64,000 nt of DNA from positions 682,001 through 746,000 of the forward strand of contig JAHLKI010000012.1 in the NCBI GenBank assembly GCA_025602905.1, read 5' to 3'. The position numbers were made by a program, and so were the translations under genes. Under the pieces are notes generated by a model. That model made no database searches and was not told where the DNA came from. It was given only the letters and a program-made list of their open reading frames with translations. Shown here piece after piece: positions 58,801-64,000 of this stretch. The stretch comes from Phlyctochytrium arcticum (lineage: Eukaryota > Chytridiomycota > Chytridiomycetes > Chytridiales > Chytridiaceae). The number at the start of each line of letters is the position of its first letter. The stretch's first letter is position 1.

Positions 58801-60562
58801 CCATTTCTGAACAAGGGGAGGTGAATACGATTCACCAATAATCCAAATGGTTTTCAGAGTTTTAGCAGCGGCAATGGGATCCATGAGACTCAAAGCTCGG
58901 GGTGTCAATCCAATAGCATCAATCGCGTGTTTCGTCACAAGTGCCCCTAAATTTGAGAGAATATCTTCTTTTCTAGCCATCACAAGGGTAGCTCCGTGCA
59001 CAAAGGGAACAAACAGATCTGCAATAGAAACATCGAAGGTGTATTGCGCGAAAGCCAAATAGCGATGGAAATCACCCAAAGCGGGTAAAAGAATATTGCA
59101 AATGGCATTGCTAGCTCCGCGATGTTCCAGTCGCGCTGCCTTGGGTTTCCCACTGGTTCCGCTAGTGAAAAGAATGTAGGCTTCATGAGACGTGGTCAAG
59201 CCAATGGATGCGGGCGAAATGTCGTTGGTATTTTGACTGGCTATCCTAGTTTCGAGTGATGCTTCTTGGACTTGCCAGGCGACGACCAGAACGTGGGAAC
59301 CCAAGTCATGTACGAGAGGCGCGTCGCTGATGATAATCTTTATATTTGCATCTGCCACCATATGCTTTAATCTGTCCAGTGGAGCATCTACATCAAGAGG
59401 AACGAAAACGGCTCCGGCTTTCAAAATAGCCAAGATAGAAATCGGGATACGCGTGGATCTGTGGAGGAAGAGGCCAATGGTATCTCCAAGTTGTACAGAT
59501 GCTTCCTTGCGCAGATAGTGTGCGAGCTGGTTACTTTGCACGTTTGCATCTTGATACGTTAAAGTGTCGTTTCCAAAAACTAAGGCAGCTCGGGTTGGAT
59601 ATCTTTCGACGGCATTTTCAAATATTTGATGCAGTAGAATGGGATCCGCAGTAGACACAGAACTCATATTATTGTACTCCGTCAGAAACGCCTTCTCGCT
59701 GGCGTCACAAAGCGTACGCACGCTGCTGGCGGGGATGCCTTTTCCAGACCGACTCCAAATCAGTTTTTCGGCCAGCAAGCAGAATTGACGACAGTAGATG
59801 TTGGCGGTCTCGGGCTTAAATAGGACGGGATTCAAAAGAACAGTGATCTGGCTGGGGTAACGGTCTGCAGGTGTGGTCAGAACCAATCCCACATCACAAC
59901 TTTCTGTATTCATCCTGGTAGGTGGTAGAAAGCAATCAATAACAGAGCTTTATATAAAACAAGATTGGCGAACCTAAAACTGTACCTTCTTAACACTTGA
60001 TCAATGCTCCCTGCATTTGACACCAAAATCTGCATCTGTGTTGAGGGAACTTCATTGTCGGGAAGTAACTGCAGGCTCGAAAGGGTTGATTCCACAGAGA
60101 TCCAAATGTCCGCGAGAGATGCATCGGGATCGACGTGCATATGAGCAACAGAGGTACTGATGCCACCGTCCTTCAAAAGTCGTTCGGCATTCGCCTGTTC
60201 GATTTCGTCGATTGTCGTGACGGCGATGTCCAGGTCGGATGCATCCGAAATCTGACGTGCGAGGAACAAAGTCATACCAGCGAGCGCAAGTTGGGCAGTT
60301 CCCGCAACGGTGTCGTCCGTCAAACGTCCAAAGTTCAATGCGCAGGAAGCCGAATGGAAGTTAGTCGGGGAGGGGGTTGTCGGATCTTTTGGCACAACTT
60401 GCGAGAAATCATAAGGAAGATTGATTCGGCTGCAAGATAAACAAATTAACATTAAAATCCTTCAAGACAACCACGATTTCCAACGTACTGAGATAGAGTC
60501 GTCTTTGACGATTGCGATGCCATTGCCATTGTAGGCGTGTCAGAGTGGTTCACACTCGTCAT
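42943..60562 (-). CDS. Five-module nonribosomal peptide synthetase with FSH-type release domain (about 5,506 aa)
   Basis: The model has 19 exons from ATG 60562. Introns: 60430-60488, 59915-59985, 58556-58610, 57248-57323, 55581-55632, 55251-55313, 54831-54888, 54722-54784, 52041-52096 (GC-AG), 51757-51814, 49243-49307, 48439-48497, 48120-48183, 46348-46408, 45229-45288, 44791-44849, 43671-43727 and 43458-43520. Removing them leaves 16,521 nt, exactly 5,507 codons, with A, T and C motifs continuous across every junction. Domain order is C-remnant, A1-T1, C2-A2-T2, C3-A3-T3, C4-A4-T4-dead T, C5-A5-T5, FSH hydrolase. All five A domains keep the Asp that binds the amino group, so amino acid substrates are expected. 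No epimerisation domain is present. It should make a pentapeptide-like product in the cytosol. Confidence 0.9.
43960..47200 (-). other. NRPS module 5: C5-A5-T5
   Basis: C5 has HHISVDE, with Glu for the usual Gly. A5 has FTSGSTGQPKG across an intron, VDYGATET and TPNGKTDTRSLE; my pocket code is DGQNIADVTK. T5 is a normal FFELGGNSMNATK. Confidence 0.78.
47280..50790 (-). other. NRPS module 4: C4-A4-T4 plus degenerate second T
   Basis: C4 has HHSVADA, with Ala for the usual final Gly. A4 has TTSGTTGTPKG, NSYGPTEV and SGKVDRTLL; my pocket code is DITKLSSCPK. T4 is FHGLDSYKAM. A second carrier-like stretch follows (VLGLFRSNFPDI...DDFASRLTMKAVNRL), where the pantetheine serine is replaced by Thr. 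Confidence 0.72.
50890..54170 (-). other. NRPS module 3: C3-A3-T3
   Basis: C3 has an intact HHALFDG near 53675 and a DIYPATPMQ start. A3 has FTSGSTGEPKG, NGYGPSET and NPSGKIDRKAL; my pocket code is DTMAMCGCLK. T3 is LKMGLNSLSTIRF. The intron at 52041-52096 inside A3 uses a GC donor. Confidence 0.78.
54250..57830 (-). other. NRPS module 2: C2-A2-T2
   Basis: C2 has an intact HHICADG near 57205. A2 has FTSGTTGLPKAT, NAYGPTEC and TPNGKVDK; my pocket code is DVAAHSAIDK, similar to A1 in several positions. T2 reads VFRLGVNSLLAAQ, keeping the serine but with GVNS in place of GGHS. Confidence 0.8.
57840..59690 (-). other. NRPS module 1: A1-T1
   Basis: A3 core ILFTSGTSGKPKAA, A5 INAYGPTE, A7-A8 YRTGDLARF and A10 SSGKTDQRAL are intact. 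My alignment to GrsA-Phe gives the pocket code DVAGWIAILK; I cannot assign a substrate. T1 has FFELAGDSLKAA with the pantetheine serine. Confidence 0.8.
59700..60562 (-). other. NRPS N-terminal condensation-domain remnant
   Basis: The first about 260 residues include RINLPYDFSQVVP and a lobe-like region but no HHxxxDG motif. The layout, a shortened catalytic-dead C-like domain before the first A domain, recalls the N-terminus of alpha-aminoadipate reductase (Lys2) and many starter modules. It is not expected to condense. Confidence 0.6.
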
Positions 60563-61511
60563 CGGTTAGGTAAAGAAAGCAACTTGAGTCTCAAGTGGAT
60601 TGATGGAAAAACAATGTAATGAAGCAAGGGCAGGAGGAATTCAACATGGAAACAGAGCCAATGTCCGCCAATGCCTTCATTGGCGACTTTTTTTTCCGTC
60701 TGCATAATGGGTGCTTGTTTGAAGTTTGAGGGCGGCCTTCAGTTTGTGCCAATGATGCGGAGGATATCTGCAAATCTAGTGAGAAACTTGCGTGTTGTTG
60801 CGGAGTTTGCGGAGTTTGCGGCGCTGGGGCCTGGCTGGAGCTTACTTCTGGCTCGCCAACTTGGTGCGACCGAAAAGGTGTCAATTTCAAGTCCCCAAAA
60901 ACGGTTGGCAAAAAACATTGCATGGTACCAACCCAAACATGAATCATGGTTGAGCAACGGGGAAATTACCTGCAGCCTTCCTTGCTAGCCAACCGATCAT
61001 ACACCATTGATATTGGCAATGATACTTGCTTGGCTAGGTTACGTTGGACAAGTATGCTTGGAAAAGATACGTTTTTACATCCAAATCCTGAACTCTGAAT
61101 TTTGTCCATAGGCTGATCCACCTTTGGCACAAGGGTTCCGATATACGCACCCCGCAGAGTGCCCGCACAAGTCCGCGCTGTAGCCCGCTGTATCTTTTGC
61201 AGCGGCTGGTCTGGCGGCTGGTTCTTCTGCGGACGGTTCACAACTTCACAAGTGTAAAAAGCTCCGCTTGTTCACAGCTCCGCTAATATAACAAAAGGAA
61301 CGATGCGGACGTTGCGCGGTTGCATCAGACTAAAGAAAGGCAACTGCACTCTTTCCCTCGACGGTTTTGCTACTGCTGCTGCATTCACCAAGTCCATTGT
61401 CCCTGCCTCCTCCTAATCACGGCCGGCCGGCTAGCAAGCTCATCACCCCCCGGTCTACCGCCTCCCGCACGGGCCGCACTGCCTTTTCCTTCCAGCCGTA
61501 GCATCAACAAT
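60563..61511. promoter_or_regulatory. Divergent NRPS/ABC promoter region with GCGGA motifs
   Basis: Bases 60799-60830 have TTGCGGAGTTTGCGGAGTTT in direct repeat. Bases 61142-61320 hold CCGCAGAG, GTCCGCG, TGCGGACGG, two CTCCGCT copies and TGCGGACG. A bidirectional promoter for the synthetase and its exporter is likely. Confidence 0.5.
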
Positions 61512-64000
61512 ATGTCCACTGACTTTGGCTTCTGCCGCAATGTCGAGTCGTCGTTGTCGGTCAGCTCACTGCGAGTTTCGGATCTCACTGTTTGTTTTCA
61601 AGATGTGTAAGTGTTTTCACAGCCACTCCAACTTACCAGCCCTAATCTCCATTGCGCAGCGTCTTGGGCATCATTCCATTCACTTTGTTCCTGGTAGTCT
61701 TTGCTGTCCAAGGCCTTTCCCGTCGTCGTGCACGCATTCCTTTCAAAGTCTCCACCCCAAAACCAACATGGATCTTCCTGAGCTTATGCGCGTTGGCATC
61801 AATCGCCTTTTCGGCGGTGCGCATCGCCTTCTACGCGACCTCAAACTCCCGAGGTCCAATCCCGGCCCCAATCATCATTACTCTTGCTCAATGTCTTGCT
61901 TTTGCTTTGCACTTTTTGGACCATCGTGCTACATCTTCTGCTGGCAAGATACGTGGATCCATTGTATGTTTGTGGATCTGGACTGCGATTTCCTCCGCGA
62001 TCAAGCTGCGCACACTCGTCATCTCTGAAGGAGAACGCGACAACAGTTACTTGGCCATCACTATCGGGTCGCTTTGCGTGGCAGTGCTTTGGGTGCTCAT
62101 ACAGGAGATTGCAGGCCTACAGGCTCTACCAGGAAGCGATGCATGTCGCCGTGACACTGCTGGTTTTCTGAACTATATCACCTTCTCCTACATCTGGCCT
62201 ACCATTCGTCTGGCCCGTCAGCGACAACTCCAGAAAGAAGACATCTGGCCGCTTCCTAAGGATGCCACCACGGATGATTGTTATTTGCTGCTGCGCGATC
62301 AACTTCCTGAGGCAGAAATCCCGAAACCGTCATCAGTCAGGCTTGGTCAATTCTGCTCTGCTCTTTTACGCTCCCAGTACGTCTACTTTGCTGGATCATT
62401 GGTCTTTAGCGTAGGCCGCGTCTTGCTGCTGCTCTTGCAACCGCTTCTTCTGGACTTGCTGATCAACTTTGTAAAGTCACACCAAAAAGACGCTGCTGGC
62501 AACTACATTGTTACCCCTCAGCCTCTATCAAACGGATACCTCATTGCCGCTGGAATGCTTATTGCAGGTCTATTGGCCTCGCTGTGCAGTGTTTGGAGCA
62601 CCCAAATGTCCTGGGCCCTCTATTACCGCTGGAAGTATGCTACATCGAACCTCGTCTTCCGGAAATCTCTTCGGCTGTCAGCTTCCAGTCGTGCCAAGAA
62701 CCCAACCGGAACGGTCTCAAATCTCATATCAAACGATTGTATGGAAGTTGGCTTTTTGGCTGTCAACTTGCCGGTCATTGCATACGTCGTTCAACTCATT
62801 CTTGGACTGGTCCTTATTTGGCAACAACTGTCATATGCCACTTTAGCGGGTATTGCCGTAGCGGTTCTTCTGGTTCCGGGTCATATCTACAATGCCAAAT
62901 TCATTGGTCGCTGGTGCGATCAGAAATTTTCCACCATGGACAAGAGAATGTCGCTTACGGTACGCGTCAGTTCGTTGTGATTCTTTTCTGCTACCCATCG
63001 CTGACGTACTTAAAATTATTTTCCCATAGACCGAAGTCATGTCTGGCATCAAAGTTATCAAAATGTACGCTTGGGAGTCATTCTTCCTCAAGCAGGTATG
63101 CATATACTTGAACCTGCTCCACAATATTCCACGTTGTTCTTATCATGATTTTCCTTCCAGATTGACAACATCCGTAAAAAGGAGCTTCGCTTCCTACTTG
63201 GTCAGCGGGTTGGCGACGTCTTTGGGGGTATTATCGGTAACCTTCCGCCCGTCATTATGTTTGCCGTCACCATTGCTGTCTATGCCGCTGCTGTTGCAAA
63301 GGGAACAGCTCTTGATGTCAACAAGGTCTTTGTTTCGTTCGCGCTCTTCAACATGCTCAAAGCTCCTCTTTACGAACTCTGTAAGTGTGCAAAACTGTTA
63401 CTTTTAATCCTGCACACTTTATTAACTTTGCCTCGCAATTTACAGCTTTCATGTTGCCTTCAGTGGCTGTTTCTTGGTCTTGCATCACCCGGGTCGTTGA
63501 ATTCCTGAATGAGGAAGAGCGGCAGGACTACCGAAGTCACGCTATTGCAGCTGGTTCCATTGAAATCACCGGCGGGCAGTTTGCCTGGGGCTCTGCGGGA
63601 GCGGGACAAGAGGACAAGGAACGCACTCAAGAATATCCCAAGGATGATGCCAAGCCGGTATTGACCGACATCAATCTTTCTGTCAAGCCTGGAAGCTTTA
63701 TTGCGCTGGTTGGAAATGTCGGCAGTGGTAAATCATCGCTGCTGTCTGCCATTATGGCTCAAATTGTGCGACAAGAGGGCAAAATTTCAGTTGGAGGAGA
63801 AGTCGCTTACGTCTCACAAAAAGCTTGGATCTTCCGGGGCACTGTCCGCGACAATATCTTGATTTGCCGACACTTTGACGCAGAACGGTACCAAATGGTT
63901 TTGCGTGCATGCGCTTTGACTCGTGATCTCGAACTTTGGAAAGATGGAGATATGACCGAAATTGGAGAGAAGGGTGTCAATTTATCGGGCGGCCAACGGC
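61512..64000 (+). CDS. ABCC (MRP-type) multidrug exporter, 3' end outside window
   Basis: Exons 61512-61606, 61660-62959, 63030-63095, 63161-63380 and 63446 to beyond 64000. The N-terminus has a TMD0-like set of hydrophobic helices, then TFSYIWPTIRLARQ and the first six-helix domain with SGIKVIKMYAWE, a hallmark of ABCC proteins. NBD1 has Walker A GNVGSGKSS, Q-loop YVSQKAW and signature LSGGQ at the window edge. ABCC pumps are full transporters of about 1,300-1,500 residues, so roughly half is seen. Divergence from the NRPS start suggests product export or self-protection. Confidence 0.92.

Noticed and set aside
1..64000. CRISPR arrays, rRNA and tRNA genes
   Set aside because: No spaced short direct repeats of CRISPR type, and no rRNA or tRNA cloverleaf signatures were recognised by eye.

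Overview
The window looks like nuclear DNA of a filamentous or early-diverging (possibly chytrid-like) fungus. Protein genes are split by short introns (mostly 52-88 nt) with GTRNGT-like donors and CTAAC/CTRAY-like branch sites. There are two Zn(II)2Cys6 regulators, a fungal FSH-type hydrolase and a DIRS-type retrotransposon. The phylum is inference; no rRNA, tRNA or housekeeping marker is present to settle it.

Bases 1-23,500 are repeat-rich and gene-poor. A purine-skewed degenerate repeat (1-2.6 kb) leads into a 122-bp tandem repeat and a hexanucleotide microsatellite. A DIRS element on the minus strand (about 3.24-8.77 kb) appears to have inserted into that microsatellite. A Helitron N-terminal fragment (8.98-9.40 kb) is cut by a chromodomain Ty3/gypsy element (9.41-15.34 kb) that has an exact 5-bp target duplication. 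Long degenerate tandem repeats (15.8-18.7 kb) and a FAR1-like DNA-binding gene (19.4-20.7 kb) follow. The DIRS and Ty3 elements are both decayed. In the Ty3 copy, every nonsense change I can place fits a C-to-T transition.

Bases 23,500-64,000 hold what I read as one secondary-metabolite cluster. Its core is a five-module NRPS on the minus strand (42,943-60,562). Removing 18 introns leaves exactly 5,507 codons in one frame. The order is C-remnant-A1-T1-C2-A2-T2-C3-A3-T3-C4-A4-T4-(dead T)-C5-A5-T5-FSH hydrolase. Around it lie a D-2-hydroxyacid dehydrogenase/aminotransferase fusion, a PF10014-type 2OG-Fe dioxygenase, an HPPD/hydroxymandelate-synthase-like dioxygenase with an unusual C-terminal tail, a NADAR protein, a stand-alone methyltransferase carrying a piece of an NRPS A domain, a second 2OG-Fe dioxygenase, two paralogous Zn2Cys6 regulators and a divergent ABCC exporter (cut by the window end).

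The most interesting hypothesis is a fungal arylglycine route. The HPPD-like enzyme would make (hydroxy)mandelate. The fused dehydrogenase and aminotransferase would carry out the next two steps to (hydroxy)phenylglycine, which the NRPS would then use. In known bacterial 4-hydroxyphenylglycine pathways the middle step uses a separate FMN oxidase, so a dehydrogenase-transaminase fusion would be a different solution. GCGGA/TCCGC motifs, some in inverted pairs, recur upstream of nearly all the cluster genes and are candidate sites for the two regulators.
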